NCBI RefSeq assembly: GCF_002127325.2
Contig: NC_035448.2
Span: forward strand, 9,259,440-9,323,439
Direction: 5' to 3'
DNA from: Helianthus annuus
Taxonomy: Eukaryota; Streptophyta; Magnoliopsida; Asterales; Asteraceae
Length of the DNA stretch: 64,000 nucleotides
The first letter of the stretch is position 1, and every line of letters starts with the position of its first letter. The position numbers and the translations under genes were made by a program. Shown in pieces: positions 47,331-62,508 of this stretch. The notes beneath the pieces are model-generated. The model did no database searches. It had not been told where the DNA came from and worked only from the letters and a program-made list of their open reading frames with translations.

Positions 47331-50006
47331 TGTCACACCCCAACCGATGGCGGAAACATTGGGGCATGGCACTGAGCAAAACAGATTGTCCAGAAGTTTC
47401 CATAACAACTATATTTACGAAATATTTTAAGCAACACGTCCCATACCATGACATAAATGATAATATAAATTATTATAGAAAGATCTAGTCAAATTGTTCT
47501 GTTCCGACAACTCAGATTTTTATTACAGACGATTGTTTATTGTTGACCTAGGTCTTTCCTAGCCTCGATTTCACACCATAGAAAGCAAATAAGCATCCTA
47601 AGCACCTGTCACATACGTTAAAGTAATAGTCAATACACATAGTGTAAAGGTGAGCATACAAGTTTGATAATAGCATATAGAGTTCGAAAGCGTTACGCAT
47701 AACCGGCACGTACACAGTGTAAAATGAGGCATGTTAGTTATCAACATGAACCTATCGATACCAATGACTGCGGATTGACTGCCCAAGGTAGTTCGCGATA
47801 CATTCTCACCACTGTGAGCCATGTAGGTAATTGTCCTTAACAACCCCCGAGTGAACAGGTGCTGAGTCCAAACAAATAGTACTATCGTTGCTAAGGCAGG
47901 TAGACAGCATTCCATGCGTAAACATTACAAACAAGCATTCATTATGTCACGTATAACATGCGGTAACGGTTAGCGTTGAAAGTATTGCGTAGTATGTTCG
48001 ATGTGATTTAGTATGAGTAACGTATGTAACACCCAAAAGTGCGAAAGCAAAAAGGGATCAAGTATACTCACGGCAGTTGAATGGATTGAAGGGAGCGCTT
48101 GAGAGTATGGTTAGCCTGATCAGAATGATACGATAAGTGACGCGTAAAATGAAACAAGTGTTGGTGGCTCGAACAGCTGGTCGATCGGACGGGACAGTAG
48201 TCCGATCGGACAGTTGCTCGTGCGAGTGACAGTCCGTTCGGACGGCTGTTTGGTCGGATGGCCGTTCGAGTGGATTGTTACTTCCTTTGGGAAAGATGTG
48301 TTTGTGTACGACGGCTTGACTTTTGAAGTTTTTGTTGTAGCATTTGAAAATATTGAAGTATCTCTACCTTTCAGGTCAGTCGATCGGACGGTCATTCGAT
48401 CGGTCGGCAACCCGATTGGTTGGGCACTTCAGCGAGAACAAGTTCACAGCAGGTTGTCACTCGATCGAACAACAGTTCGATCGGGTGGCATCCCTAGTGC
48501 GTTGAACATGTTGAAAATTGTTTAAGTGTTGAAGTTTAATTGTCACATGTTCGAGTGGTTAACCCGGTCGAATGGTAGTCCGATCGGACAACAACTCGTT
48601 CAACGATCAGACTTCAAATATTGGTGAATAGTTTAAGTGTGGGACCCAGGGTGCAAGTTGTTCAGATTGGCCAGTCGTTCGGATTGGCTGTTGTTGTCCG
48701 ATCGGACAACACTCCGTCCTGGTCGACCTGTTCGTCTTACACTTGGTTGTTTTGATTGTTTGTCGTTTTTATCGAGGTGTTGTGACAACGTGCTAAACAA
48801 CAGAAACCTCGTCAATACTTGGTACTCTTGGTGGGACAGGAATCACCCAAATCCGATTAGTTAACTGTTTGAGACGGTGTTCCATGTTTAACCCGAAATC
48901 GATGAACCTCGTGGATAGAATCCAGATCTTGGGCCACACAACCACAGGAATAAGTAGTAGGCCGGCACAAGCTCTGTTTCTATCGGTTTTGAAGGCATTG
49001 AGTGTAAAAGAGTTGAAAGAAAGTTAGAAAACCATCTTTCAATCCTTTTTATTGTGAATATGTTTAGATCTATGAAAGATCTTTGTTTGTTTATGTGGAA
49101 ATCGGTCAGATCTAAGTTGTTCTTGGTGGATTGAGGCCATAACATGAAGTTCTTCAAGAACTCATGATGATGTCATCCTAGAACACCTTGAATCTTGATG
49201 ATTTCATGGTTAAAAGTTAAGAGTTAAAAGATAGAAAGGTGTAGGAGTGCGCGTAGATTAAGGAAGTACAAGATTTAGGACGAGATCTTACCAGAATCGA
49301 GAGAAATTTGAAGAAAAAGCAAGGTGAAAGCGCTGGTTGGACTGAGTGTTCCAAAAGTAGAAAATGTGAAAGTGACAAGGGGTATTTATAGGGTTTCCCA
49401 AAGTAGAAAAGGGCTGGTCGATCGGTTAGCAGGCCGGCCGACTGGCTGGTCGATCGAACTACTGTTCGATCGGACAGCTGGTCGATCGGCCAGCTGCCTG
49501 ATCGATCAGTCAATTGTTTTGACGAGTTTTGCCGTTTTACTTTGCGATTGCGAGTGATGCGAATGCAATAGAGTTTTCTATTCCAATTACTTTTAATCTC
49601 AACTATTATATCTAACATACAAGCATCCTAAATCACTTGCATTTAGCGTTTGCAATTCGATTGCAATTGCGTTTCGATTGATTACCACACATAACATAAA
49701 TTAAACATGCACAAGTAACACGTAGGGCACACACATATGTATAATAACCAAAAAGCGTAATTCGAGCTGCGAGTGAGATTGCGATAGGATAATGCGATAA
49801 CAGATGCGATAAATAGCGATTACCATGCGATTATTAATAGATACTCCACATAATACAACTAAAGCGAAAATAGAATAGACTAATCTATGAGTCAAAGAAG
49901 TCAAAACAGGAATTGAGCAAGGAGAGACAAATCGCAATTAGCAATCTTTTCTTCCTTTGACTTCAATCTTGACTTTGACTTTGAATTCGAAACACGGGGT
50001 GTTACA
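47331..50006 (-). mobile_element. Solo LTR D in gag of A (2676 bp)
   Basis: CATGG duplications (47326-47330, 50007-50011). On the minus strand TGTAACACCCCG...GGTTGGGGTGTGACA. TATAAATA at 49383-49390, with CGATCG-type repeats (GTCGATCGGAC) at 49415-49505 upstream and more at 48178-48725. No internal domain, so a product of LTR-LTR recombination. Small frames inside are not genes. Confidence 0.85.
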
Positions 50007-50011
50007 CATGG

Positions 50012-50659
50012 TATTAAAGCTTGTTAAATATGTTTGACAGTCCAAATTCTTCATAACCAATGTCAGGAAATTGGTGCCGATCTTCTCAACTTCATGTTGA
50101 GGACAGTAATTCTCCTTGATCAAAGCGACAAACTGATCCCAAGACAGATTGTACAACAGGATCTTCCAGTAGCTTGGATTAGAGACCTTCACCAAGCTAG
50201 TGCTTCTCCTTTAAACGACTGAGATACAAACTTCACAGCATCTCTATCAGCGCAACTACTGATATCAACCACAGTATCCATCTCGTCTAGCCACGTCATG
50301 CAAGCAATGGCTCCTTTTTCCCCAGTGAAATCCCTGGGTTTGCAGGAAACGAAATAATTATAGGATCAGCCCTTAACACGTGGTTCTTGGTTTAGCACAA
50401 CATTCCTAGATGGAACACTCCTTTGGTTTGATGAGTGATGAGAATCACTCTTGTGAGCGGTATGAGTTCTTGAGGGTGGTTTTGAGTGTGGTACAGACTA
50501 AGTTCTGACACGAGTACCACTCGATTTATTGAACTGTCTGTCCAGAGCTCATGTAACAACATTATCTATCAATGCCTATTATTCCGTTCCTGCTACATTA
50601 ACTCTGGAAGTGTCGTGATTTTCCCTTGGGTGACTGTTGACTTCGTCTGACCCAGCCAT
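50012..50659 (-). pseudogene. gag: A Gag N-terminal part
   Basis: ATG at 50659 (MAGSDEVNSHPREN). After a stretch with several stops, the Gag core reads FTGEKGAIACMTWLDEMD, SCADRDAVKFVSQSFKGEAL, WWRSLIQAT, WDQFVALIKENYCPQHE and DCQTYLTSFNTM. The core is then cut by D and resumes at 47325. Confidence 0.8.
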
Positions 50660-51490
50660 GTAGCTTGATTGCTACATAAAGTAATGATTTTAATTTATTT
50701 AGAAGTCTATATCAGTATTATCATTCTTGAAGATTTATTAACCATGGTATTAATAAACCATATTGGTTAATTTGATAAATACATTCATTCAGGATTTTTC
50801 ATTATAATAATCCTTAGTTATAATTAAAATATAATAATGGCACAAAAGCCAAGTCACAAGGACAGTTTAAATTTTAAACCATGATCTTATAGGATCGAGG
50901 TATTGAGGCTTGAATCATAGTTCATTACCTATTCTTGACAGGAAGTCGTAGACCACCACTGTCTTTAGTCTGAAAGGACATTAATCATGGCCAGTAGGCA
51001 CTTCATCACTAATGGATGATTAAATGATAATTAAGGAATTGGAAGAATCCAATATAAAGATGACTTATGCGATTTTATCGAATCACATTTTTCCAGGAGT
51101 GTTAACATATTTTCAGATGTTAACAAGAATTTGAATCTTAATAAGGAACTACCATCATGGCCCTTGTCTTGATATGACACATGGACTAGGCTTTGCCTTT
51201 AAGATTTTTTTAATATATAATAGCAGATCTTATAAAAGGAATGATATTTTTTTTATTTATTGCATATTTTGTATTCATACATATAATGACAAAGAAACTT
51301 TAAAATACAAACATTCCACTAATAATTAAAGGAGTACACAACTGCCCTAAACGGGACTTTAACAGGAATAACTTGCCCAAGCAGGGGCTAAACAGGAATA
51401 CAAGTCCTCGCAGGGACTGAGTACAGAAATAGACGTCCACGCAGGAACTAAATAAAAATTAAATACAAAACAACAAAACAATTAAGGAAT
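50660..51490 (-). other. Spacer between accessory ORF and gag of A
   Basis: About 830 bp, AT-rich, no supported ORF. GCAGGGACT/GCAGGGGCT short repeats at 51345-51450. Confidence 0.5.
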
Positions 51491-52593
51491 TCAAAAATCC
51501 CTCTTGCTCTTCCCCTTGATTAAACTTGCCAAACCCTTGAGAAATCCCCAGTGGCTTCTACGCTCTTCACGAACCTCCCGTTCCACCTGACTCAACCTTT
51601 GAAGAATCTCCTGCTGTTGCGGTGGCTGGACCTGCTGCGGCTGCAGAGGTTGAGGTAGTGGCGGGTGTTGGTACCCATAAGCTGGGTATCCAACTCCCCA
51701 GGGAGCTCCAAAGGGCCCTTTAGGATGAAGAGCATTGTAGTTTGACTCTACCAGGTGTGGGTCAACTTTGGCATAGTTGTAGTTGGTATGGACCGACTGC
51801 TCAAAAGGGTTGTACGCCGCTGAACCGGCGTATTAGGAATCGGGTTATCATAACCCACTAGTGGCGGTGCGACTGGCGCAGAGTTTACCTCAGAAATGGG
51901 GTTTGAAGGCCCTCCCATCTGTGGGTCTTAATATAGTGGCGGGTAATGACTGCCACTTGAATGCTGAGGGGTGCTGAAATGGAATCCCCCTCGCACGGAC
52001 ATCCGTGCTCCAAATCTTCTCCGCCTCGGTGGCTCGGGAGGCGGTTGTTGCTCTGGCGGCGGTGGTGGCGGTGTCGTGACCGCTACAAAACGCGAATCCT
52101 CCGAGGGATCCTGTTGTTGCTGCTCCTGAGGTGTTGAGTGGTAGGAGGGAGTAAACACCCAATCATATTGGGCGAATCTCGCCTCGTAGCTGTCTGGACT
52201 ACGATAAGGTCATCCGTGAAAGGATGACCCATCCAAAATCTCGATGGGGTGAGTAGGTGTTCCGGACGGTGGCTCGGTGGGATCGGTTTCTTCATCCATA
52301 TCCATGGCATGGTCGCCGGAGAAGTGATCTTCAGGTCCCAATGGGTTAAAACCCATTGGTTCTTGCACCTGGTTGGTCGGGTTGAACCGGCTATGGAAGA
52401 ACGGGGTCGGGTCTTCAAAGACGCGGTGCGACCCCGGCCACTGCAGTGGAAGGTAGGAATGGCGAGAATGATCGGACTCGTCGCCTTGATGAAGTCCGAA
52501 GGAGTCATGGTATGATGGCGAAGCGCTTAGCGAGACCGAACGCCTCGTGGGCTCTAGATATGTCCTCCAATCTTCTTGGGGACTTGTGCTCAT
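51491..52593 (-). pseudogene. A accessory ORF, Pro/Gln/Ser-rich, upstream of gag
   Basis: ATG at 52593 (MSTSPQEDWRTYLEPTRRSV), 270 bp after the primer site, end at TGA 51491-51493, about 367 codons. Sequence features: Ser/Pro/Asp-rich first half (MDMDEETDPTEPPSG), poly-Pro/Gln tract (TTPPPPPPEQQPPPEPPRRR), then PYAYG/QHPPLPQPLQPQQ-type repeats and a coiled-coil-like basic C-terminus (EILQRLSQVEREVREERR, LIKGKSKRDF). Broken by in-frame stops near 52208 and 51930 and a frameshift near 51833. No domain recognised. It occupies the same slot as the accessory ORF of E. Confidence 0.6.
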
Positions 52594-52861
52594 TGTCACC
52601 AACGGAGTTCGCCGGTGAGAAGGCCTGGCTTCATGGTTGTGGCCAGTAAATTGCGCCTTTCCTCTTCCTCCTGTTCTTCATGGCGGCATTTTTTATCCTG
52701 TCAACATAAACAAGAAGAACAACAAAGGAAACATATAAAGAGCAAAATAAAAAGAATTAGGATTAGTCCTATGTCCTTTGTCTAGACTCGGAAGTCGAGG
52801 AATGTGCAAACTGTGTCATTGAGATTAAACACAAAAGGCTAGTGTTTAATTCACTCAATGT
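52594..52861 (-). other. Leader of A between primer site and accessory ORF
   Basis: 268 bp, no supported gene. Confidence 0.5.
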
Positions 52862-52875
52862 TGGCTCTGATACCA
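52862..52875 (-). other. Primer-binding site of A (Met tRNA)
   Basis: Minus-strand TGGTATCAGAGCCA, 3 nt from the LTR border at 52879. Confidence 0.9.
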
Positions 52876-52878
52876 ACC

Positions 52879-56492
<3,614 letters not shown>

Positions 56493-56497
56493 TAGAA

Positions 56498-57790
56498 TAA
56501 ATGAGAATATCATCTATAAATATAATTATGAATTTATCCAAATATGGCTTACATATTCGGTTCATCATGTCTGCCGCTGGGGCATTGGTTAAACTAAATG
56601 GCATGACAGTAAATTCATAATGACCATACCTTGTTCTGAAAGCGGTCTTATGAATGTACTCTTCCTGTACCTTTAATTGATGATATCCTAAGCGTAAATC
56701 GATCTTAGAGAAAAATCGAGCTCCTTGCAATTTATCAAACAAATCATCGATTCTCGGTAATGGGTACCGATTTTAATCTTGACTTTGTTCAATTCACGGT
56801 AATCAATGCACATTTGCATTGATCCGTGTTTCTTTTTTGACGAACAGTATCGGTGCTCCCCATGGTGATGAACTCGGCTGTATGAATCCTTTCTCCAACA
56901 ATTCGTCTAACTGCTTCTTTAATTCTTTCATTTCTATCGGAGCCAAACGGTAAGGTGCCTTGGCAATTGGTGCGGTTCCTGGTAGCAGATGGATTCTAAA
57001 TTCAACTTCTCTGTCTGGTGGTAACCCTGGTAATTCTTTTGGAAACACATCTTGAAACTGAGATGCTACTGGAATATCTTTTAGGTCCTTCCCCTTAGTG
57101 TTAGTGATTATAGAAATCAAATACACTAATGATCCTTTTCTTATATATCTAGTTGTTTTCATCACATAGATGAATTTCGTTGATCTAGATGGCTTATCTC
57201 CTTTAATTGTGATCTTTTTACCTTTAGGTGAATTTACTTGGATTAACTTTTGATCACCTAAAATACTGGCTTTATTGGCTATCAACCAGTCCATTCCTAA
57301 TACAACATCAAATGCTACCAGATTCATTGGATAAAGGTTTGCAATAAACTTTTGATTTAAAAACTCTATTCTTGCTCCCTGCAAGATTTCGGTAATCTTA
57401 ATGGTTTCTCCATTTGCTGTCTCTACTAGACATTCTTGTAGGAGTTTAGTTAATGGTTGATTGAGAAGTTTGCAAAATGAAGTATTAATAAAACTTTGGT
57501 TCACACCAGAGTCAAATAATACTTTAGCAAAAACATCATTAACTAAAAACGTACCGGCAATCACGTCCGGAATCATCTTTGCTTCTTCTGCGGTTAGCAC
57601 AAAGGCTCTAGCACTTTTAGTAGTCTTGTTGTTCATGGCTGGAGCTAGTTTCGGACAGTTCGGCTTGATATGACCATTTTCTCCACAGTTGAAGCCCATT
57701 CCATTATTAGGTTTCTTCCTACGGTCTTCTTCCTTGTGTCCTGGTATCTTGCAGAAATTACAGTAAGTGGAGCATCTTCCTGAATGCTTC
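56498..57790 (-). pseudogene. E Gag knuckle, protease and RT N-terminal half
   Basis: Knuckle region GFNCGENGHIKPNCP (first Cys of the pattern replaced by Phe, or offset), protease AKVLFDSGVNQSFIN and DVVLGMDWLIANKAS, linker [19 protein letters not shown], then [35 protein letters not shown]. After a frameshift near 56810-56760 the RT continues in another frame: [32 protein letters not shown] and [11 protein letters not shown]. The ORF is cut here by A and resumes at 32262. DSG and FIDD are intact. Confidence 0.85.
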
Positions 57791-57795
57791 TTCTT

Positions 57796-58727
57796 CTAGG
57801 CCTTACAGTAAGGTGCAGAGGTAGAACCTACATTTTTTCCACTGTTGGAATTACCGTAGCGGAATTCCTGGGTAAGCCTTTGAGCTAGGTTTCTCCTCTG
57901 GTCTTCTTCTCGTGTACGCACTAATTCATCAGTCAAGGTGTTTGCTAGTTCTACAGCTTCTTCTATCGTTTGGGGTCTAGCTGCCTTGACTACATGCCTA
58001 ATGTCACCGATTAAACCCCAAATGTAACGGGAGATTAATACTGATTCTGGTGATGCAAGGGTTGGTACTATTCTAGCATATTCAAATAATGTAGTAGTAT
58101 AACCCTTACTATCCACTCAAGTCATCCTAAGGTTTAAGAATTTATTTGCTATCTGTTCTTTTTCATTAGGAGGACAGAATTTCCTTTCTACCATGTTTTT
58201 AAATTCCTCCCATTCCATATTGCAAATCCTGTCATTTCCCCTAGACTGGAGGATAGTGTTCCACCATTCTAAGGTAGGTTGCCGAGGCACGAGTACTCCC
58301 CGGGTAACCGTAACCGAAGTTTGGTTATGGTTATGGTTACCAAAACTCCATAACCGAACTAGCGGTTATGGTTATGGTTTATAGTAAAAACCAAACCAAA
58401 CCGACCTATGCATACCCCTAGTTTACAGGACCAGAATTCCTTGTAAGTACAACCATAAGACATGGTTCTTCTTCTTTTGGGAATGGGCACTTGAAGTATG
58501 GGTCCATTGTTTACGCTGTGTTCTGGTTCAGTAGGTCGCTTACTGCCATTGTTACTTTTATTATCTGCTTCCTTAACCGTTTTGATAATATATGGCATTG
58601 CGTCTATAATTCCTTGTGCTACTATGTGTTGGATGACACTGTTATCCACTTGGTTTCCATTGTTATTCTGGTTATCGATGTTCTGGTTTTCGTTATTCTA
58701 GTTTTCCTGGTTCACTTCGTTGTCCAT
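57796..58727 (-). pseudogene. gag: E Gag
   Basis: ATG at 58727 (MDNEVNQEN) with an early stop. HIVAQGIIDAMPYIIKTV and CTYKEFWSCK are Gag N-terminal features. The middle of the capsid core is missing or replaced at about 58294-58420. Reading then resumes with PTLEWWNTILQSRG, EFKNMVERKFCPPNEKEQIA, YARIVPTLASPESVLISRYIWGL and RPQTIEEAVELANTL. Frameshift into the protease frame near 57780. Confidence 0.75.
58294..58420. mobile_element. Possible small hAT-like insertion in E gag
   Basis: Interrupts Gag. On the minus strand it starts TAGGGGTATGCATAGGTCGG with GGTTTGGTTTGG and GGTTATGGTTATGG repeats, like many plant hAT MITEs. The other end (TACTCCCC) is only a weak inverted match and I see no clear 8-bp duplication; part of gag is also deleted. 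Confidence 0.35.
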
Positions 58728-59429
58728 CTGGATTTTAAACATTTATCACATATTAATATTACAAAATTTAATGCAGACAATCACATAACACGCATATTGA
58801 TCAAAATTGGCGAATCTTGCGACTTACTCTATTTTATACAATGCATCCATATATATTACAATACAACTGAAATTGAAATTACAATACTATTAGGCATCCG
58901 TAGCTATTGTCTAGATTTTTTTTCAACATACACACATATAATATATTATTATTTTATTATTATTATTACTATCACTGGTATGGGTTCATCCAGAACTCCA
59001 TACTACGCTCGTCATACTTCCAGACGAGTCGTTCTCCTATCTGCCGCATTTGTCACACCCCTTTCTGCGGCGGAAGCACGAGGTATGATCATGTAAGGAT
59101 CTCATTGCATACGAAAGGTAAACATACTATATGCTCATGAAAATAACTTCAAATACCATAATTTGAAACATACGTTTAGCGTTTACGTCTCTAGGTCACA
59201 TAAAACATTGTCTTAAAAGTTTACAACTTTATTTAAAGATAAACATAAGCGACATCCAAGAGCATAAGTAAGACCACGCGCACATCCATCCTAGTTACCT
59301 GAAATACATGTGAGTTTTGGAAAAACGTCAACATAATGTTGGTGTGAATTCATGCAGTTTTGTATTTCACGTTTGTATACTTTGTATGAAAACATAGTTT
59401 GTGAATAAATCGAGTTTTCATAAACCCAG

Positions 59430-59580
59430 TTTCATGTGTACACCACGTACTCATGTATGATTCAAATTCTTCTTGAGTACCCCACGTACTCAAGTATAAT
59501 TTCCATTTTCTTGAGTACCCCACATACTTCAAGTACAATTCAAGCTTTTCTTGAGTACCCCACGTACTCAAGTATTTTTT
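59430..59580. repeat. GAGTACCCCACGTACTC palindromic repeats
   Basis: Four tandem copies of a ~40-bp unit, each containing an inverted repeat GAGTAC..GTACTC around CCCAC. Confidence 0.85.
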
Positions 59581-59832
59581 AGTATGGTATGAAATTTTAT
59601 GTAAATAAAGTATTCCTGTAAGTATAAGGATTGTTAATGGGTTGCAAAGCCATTAACATGTGACACGACATAGGAAGTCACCAAACCTTAGGCATTTAAT
59701 TGGTATATTCTGAGACACAAAAGCACTACTCGATACTCGCCCTCATCGAGAGTGTGGCTGCCCGGCACCCGTTAGATCTAACCTTCTGTTCTGCGGTCTA
59801 GGTATATTGTTGATTAATGGTGCTTCTGTACC

Positions 59833-60359
59833 CAGTGTTGTAAAAGTCGCTAGGCGGTCCCTAGTCGGCCGACTGGGGAGTTGGGAGTAATCGGAGTACT
59901 CGGAGAGTACTCGGGGAGTACGCGGACATGGTAAATATAAAGAAAATTAATTGTTATATATTATTTAAGTGTTAAAATAAGCTTAATTCATGTCAACTGG
60001 GTATAATTTAAAATGAAACATGTTTAAAGTTCAAATATTCTGAATACAAGTCCGACTAGTCTGAGTACAAGGCCGAGTAGTCCGAGTACAAGGCCGAGTA
60101 GTCCGGGTACAAGGCCGAGTAGGCCGATTTTGACCGAGTTTGACCGATTAAAAGTCAACAAACCACGTTGACCGCCTAGACCGACTAGGCCGACTAGGCT
60201 CCGACTAGGCTCCGACTAAGCCGACTAGGCGCCGACTAGGACCGAGTACTCCCGAGGCCGACTAGTTGAGACCGCCTAGGAGGAAGTCGCCAAGGTGGAG
60301 GTCCGAGGACCGAGTACTCGCCGAGTACTCGGCCGAGGAATCCGACTTTTGCAACACTG
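59833..60359. mobile_element. hAT-type element inside F (527 bp)
   Basis: 8-bp duplication TCTGTACC (59825-59832, 60360-60367) and inverted ends CAGTGTTGTAAAAGTCG / CAGTGTTGCAAAAGTCG. The interior is dominated by short CCGACTAGGC and CCGAGTACTCGG repeats. No transposase; non-autonomous. Confidence 0.9.
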
Positions 60360-60404
60360 TCTGTACCCTATTGGTGACACGATTTCTCGCATCATTTTTC
60401 ATAG

Positions 60405-60550
60405 CGCATCCTACTTGGTTCTCGTTTCTCACCAAGCGTGCTTCCCGTATTCTTATATCACATTACACTTGGTACTCGTTTCTCACCAAGTGTGTTTCTT
60501 GTATTCTTATATCGCTACACACTTGGTACTCGTTCTCACCAAGTGTGCTT
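60405..60550. repeat. ACTTGGTWCTCGTTTCTCACC tandem repeat
   Basis: Three copies of a ~60-bp unit (ACTTGGTACTCGTTTCTCAC followed by CAAGTGTG and a TATTCTTATATC spacer) within LTR F; an AAGTGTG/CACACTT symmetry flanks each. Confidence 0.8.
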
Positions 60551-62233
60551 TTTATTTTCATACCATTTGTTAAACATAAAAATATTTGTAACATGTATTT
60601 CACCCCAGAAGTTATAAAACTGAAAACAGTTAAGAGAATAGGGGGAGCATGAACTCACAACTTTGCGTTCCTGTGCGTCGTAAACTACACCGGATTTGCT
60701 TAATTAACGTCGTAACCTATACGCGTTTTCTTAACGTTAGTCACTAGACTTGCATCGCACAAGTACAGTCACTCTCTTTTGTGTATATATTCTTGTGTTA
60801 AAAATATTTTATATTTTTAACTAAGTATCTTACTTATATTATTTTCTCTAAAATTAATATAAGTATCTTGTGTTTTGCACTTTGCACCCGAATTATGTAT
60901 CTTGTATGATGTATGTGTATTTTTAAGTCTTAATACGCTAGCACGTATAGCACATACTATATACACTTAGCATAAAAGTTGGTGATAAAATAATATATAT
61001 TTTTCTCTCAAAAATATACATACTTATATCCATTTTTATTTTTGAAGAAATCCTCATTTCTTATCACCAAAAATTAGGGAAACCTTGGTAATACTCTTAA
61101 ATACATTTTTAGGGAATAAGTTCTTCAAAAACTTATATTTTTTTTCTAAGTGTCAAAATTTATAAAAACTTTGACAGGGTTTCCCCTAAAAGTGGAGGTT
61201 TCCCTTATTTTCAAAACATGTGTTTATTTTCTTTTAAATCGTCAACAATCAACATCAACAATTATCAACACTAATCATCAACAACATTCACTAATTACTC
61301 CATTTCATGAACTTGAATATTTACAAAAATGTGTAGTAATTTACTAGCACATTTAATAAGTCTTGTTATCTTTGTAAATAAGTTTAATTTCTTAAAAATC
61401 TTATTCTTAAAGAATATGAAGTTTCACAACTTCTAGTCGGTTTTTATGAAAATTATTTCTTTGTTAAAACTTTTGTTACACAAGTGTCCACACACTTGTT
61501 TGTTCACAAAAACACCTCTAGTTCATGAAAGATTCGGTTTTAAAACATGGTTTCGTCTTACAGTTGGTCTTTCGAAAATACCACTTGTAGATCTTTAGAT
61601 CTATTAGTTTAGAACTTCATTTTACAAGAAAAATTCCTTTTTACACAAGTTCATGATTCATGTGTAGTAGAGTTTCACCCTTTAACCCTTGTTTCTTTCA
61701 AAACATCCTTATGTTATGATCCATGATCATGACCAACCCGGGTTAAATGATGATCCGAGCTACCACAACATAGATCAGGTCCAAATAACCACACAAATCA
61801 ATTACTACAACATTTACACAACATACGAGCTTTTAACCATCATTATTAGTGTTTTTAGTAGACTTTAATGCATCAATTTGTAAGATTTCGAGTTTTAACC
61901 GTTACATATCATATTAACCACTTCAAAATAGTTCAAGAATGTGATTTAAGCAACATACCACTAGCTCGAGGCTAGGGAAGAATCTAGACGCAAATAGGGT
62001 GGATAAAAGCAAGAGAATGAGGTCTTTCGCTTTCCGTTTGCACCAAGCCTCCTTATACGGGATTCTTGATACGTGTATGGACTTGGAATGTGGTGATTAA
62101 AACCAAAAAATTGATGGATTGAGAGGGGGTGTTTGGCCGTAGCTTTTCTAGAGAGAGAGAGGGAGAGAGTGGAAGTGTGGTGATGAAGAAGATAGAGTGA
62201 TGGAATGGTGGTATTTATAGACCTTCCATATAG
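60551..62233 (-). other. F LTR body without genes
   Basis: AT-rich LTR sequence (R/U5 side in minus orientation). No supported ORF. TATA at 62212-62219 and a GA-rich stretch at 62150-62175. Confidence 0.6.
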
Positions 62234-62508
62234 CATATTCCTGGTATATTCCTGGTATATTCCTGGTATATTCCTGGTATATTCCTGGCATATTCCTGGC
62301 GTATTCCTGGCGTATTCCTGGCATATTTCTGGCATATTCCTGGCGTATTCCTGGCATATTCCTGGTATATTCCTGGTATATTCCTGGCATATTCCTGGCA
62401 TATTCCTGGTATATTCCAGGCATATTCCTGGCATATTCCTGGCATATTCCTGGCATATTCCTGGCATATTCCTGGTATATTCCTGGCATATTCCTGGCAT
62501 ATTCCTGG
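62234..62508. repeat. 25 x 11-bp tandem array (YRTATTCCTGG)
   Basis: Exactly 275 bp, 25 units of CATATTCCTGG with CAT/TAT/CGT variation at the first three bases and two single-base variants. It lies directly upstream of the TATA of F. Open in several frames only because the unit lacks stops. Confidence 0.95.

Noticed and set aside
48120..49618. ORFs of 60-133 codons in LTR D
   Set aside because: Lie inside a solo LTR, overlap on both strands and follow the CGATCG repeat composition.
62234..62508. CRISPR-like array
   Set aside because: No spacers; a pure 11-bp tandem repeat in a plant LTR.
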